This document shows positions 62,919-64,000 of a stretch of 64,000 nt of DNA, piece by piece. The stretch covers positions 4,331,001-4,395,000 of the forward strand of contig NZ_CP069303.1 in NCBI RefSeq assembly GCF_016839145.1. The letters are read 5' to 3'. The position numbers and the translations under genes were made by a program. Numbering within the stretch: the stretch's first letter is position 1; each line of letters opens with the position of its first letter. The notes under the pieces were generated by a model. It saw nothing but the letters and a program-made list of their open reading frames with translations, searched no databases and was not told where the DNA came from. The DNA comes from Shinella sp. PSBB067. Lineage in GTDB: Bacteria; Pseudomonadota; Alphaproteobacteria; Rhizobiales; Rhizobiaceae.

Positions 62919-64000
62919 GTGGCGATGATCGGGGCAGGAGAGTTTTCGCGGGGGACCTTTGTCGGGCGCGTCTGGCGGCCGGATGTGCAGGGGCCGGCGG
63001 TGGTGGTGCTGCGGGACGGGAAGCTTTGCGACATCACGTCCCGTGACATTCCCACCATGCGCGACCTTCTGGAAAAGGACGATCCGGCGGCAGCCGCGCG
63101 CGCGGCGCCCTGCGAGGCCCTCGGCCCGCTCGATGCCGTGCTGGAAGCCTCCGTCGAAAGCACCGGCGATTTCTCCCGGCTCCACCTGCTTGCGCCCAGC
63201 GATCTCCAGGCGGTGAAGGCCTGCGGCGTCACCTTCGCCCGCTCGATGATCGAGCGCGTGATCGAGGAGAAGGCGGCGGGCGATCCGGCGCTGGCGGAGA
63301 AGATGCGCACGCGCGTCACGGCCATCATCGGCGACAGCCTGCGCGACCTGAAGGCGGGTTCGCAAGCCGCCGCGAAGGTCAAGGCCGCGCTGATCGAGGA
63401 AGGCGTCTGGTCACAATATCTCGAAGTCGGCATCGGGCCGGATGCGGAGGTCTTCACCAAGGCCCCGGTGCTTGCCGCCGTCGGCTGGGGCGCATCCGTC
63501 GGCCTGCACCCGATCTCCAGGTGGAACAATCCGGAGCCGGAAGTCGTGCTCGCCGTCGACAGCGCCGGCCGCGTCAAGGGCGCGACGCTCGGCAACGACG
63601 TCAATCTGCGTGACGTCGAGGGCCGCTCGGCGCTGCTGCTCGGCAAGGCGAAGGACAACAATGCCTCCGCCGCCATCGGCCCCTTCATCCGCCTCTTCGA
63701 CGAGACCTATTCCATCGAGGACGTGCGCAAGGCCGATCTCGACCTCCTGATCGAAGGCGAGGACGGTTTCGTGCTGAAGGGCCGCAGCACCATGCGCGAG
63801 ATCAGCCGCGATCCGCTCGATCTCGTTTCCCAGACCATCGGCAGGCATCACCAGTATCCGGATGGCTTCATGCTGTTCATGGGCACGCTGTTCGCGCCCG
63901 TCGAGGACCGCGACGCGCCGGGGCAGGGCTTCACCCACAGGATGGGCGACCGGGTGACGATCTCCAATGCGGAGCTCGGCGCGCTGGTCAACACCGTGCG
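62919..64000 (+). CDS. fumarylacetoacetate hydrolase-family protein (cut by window end)
   Basis: At least 360 aa without a stop before the window end. After a variable N-terminal part (GTFVGRVWRPDVQGPAVVVL), the FAH core is recognisable by FARSMIERV, the metal/active region SVGLHPISRWNNPEPEVVLAVDSAGRVKGATLGNDVNLRDVEGRSALLLGKAKDNNASAAIG given here only as positions 63493-63680, and FMLFMGTLFAPVEDRD. Relatives of this length hydrolyse or dehydrate 2-keto-3-deoxy sugar acids or related diketo compounds. A GTG at 62919 has GAGGAG 6 bases upstream; ATG at 62925 is the alternative. Confidence 0.83.
   Translation, partial: MAMIGAGEFSRGTFVGRVWRPDVQGPAVVVLRDGKLCDITSRDIPTMRDLLEKDDPAAAARAAPCEALGPLDAVLEASVESTGDFSRLHLLAPSDLQAVKACGVTFARSMIERVIEEKAAGDPALAEKMRTRVTAIIGDSLRDLKAGSQAAAKVKAALIEEGVWSQYLEVGIGPDAEVFTKAPVLAAVGWGASVGLHPISRWNNPEPEVVLAVDSAGRVKGATLGNDVNLRDVEGRSALLLGKAKDNNASAAIGPFIRLFDETYSIEDVRKADLDLLIEGEDGFVLKGRSTMREISRDPLDLVSQTIGRHHQYPDGFMLFMGTLFAPVEDRDAPGQGFTHRMGDRVTISNAELGALVNTV

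Overview
The window is GC-rich DNA from an alphaproteobacterium, most likely a member of the Rhizobiaceae (Shinella/Ensifer/Rhizobium-like). This rests on a podJ-type polarity gene with Sel1 repeats, the hisD-UPF0262-phosphatase-infA-maf-yacG block, a DUF2948 gene, cioAB with a DUF2474 gene, and rhizobial intergenic palindromes. Species identity is inferred, not proven.

Layout. 1-6.2 kb: a leftward beta-oxidation operon (acyl-CoA dehydrogenase, thiolase, two small proteins, FadJ-type fusion) behind a perfect palindromic operator and ended by a terminator. 6.2-10.7 kb: podJ behind a CtrA-like box. 11-15.2 kb: TauE/SafE exporter with a TIGR02186 membrane protein, universal stress protein, HxlR regulator and a periplasmic sugar dehydrogenase. 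15.3-25.1 kb: PdeM plus Lhr-type helicase, a TPR methyltransferase, small membrane and secreted proteins, a MATE exporter, pyrD and a LuxR-type response regulator. 25.1-28.6 kb: a transporter-fused hybrid histidine kinase converging on that regulator, as in CrbS/CrbR. 28.8-29.3 kb: mscL.

29.4-38.5 kb is an arginine or guanidino-compound module: AruI-like decarboxylase, AruH-like transaminase, TetR regulator and amidinotransferase-fold hydrolase on one strand; a complete polar amino-acid ABC transporter and an M20 amidohydrolase on the other. The ATPase gene is preceded by a possible 15-codon leader peptide. 39.1-40.7 kb is a tandem array of five paralogous small secreted proteins. 40.9-43.4 kb is a CioAB-type cytochrome bd operon with a 32-codon third gene. 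An IS481-family element follows; its transposase stop codon is supplied by the target duplication. 44.6-52.1 kb holds chorismate mutase, galE, an AAA ATPase, an aminotransferase, a GFA protein, a large catalase and an HWE histidine kinase.

52.24-56.40 kb is a small integrated element in the 3' end of tRNA-Thr(GGT). A 26-bp piece of the tRNA is duplicated at the far end. Inside are a tyrosine integrase frameshifted at an 8-G run, a serine recombinase, a 71-aa ORF behind a strong promoter carrying six copies of CTTCG(A/C)T, and probably decayed cargo. This is the least explained part of the window. 56.4-64 kb returns to core genes: murA, hisD, infA, maf, yacG, tRNA-Phe and a fumarylacetoacetate hydrolase-family gene cut by the window end.
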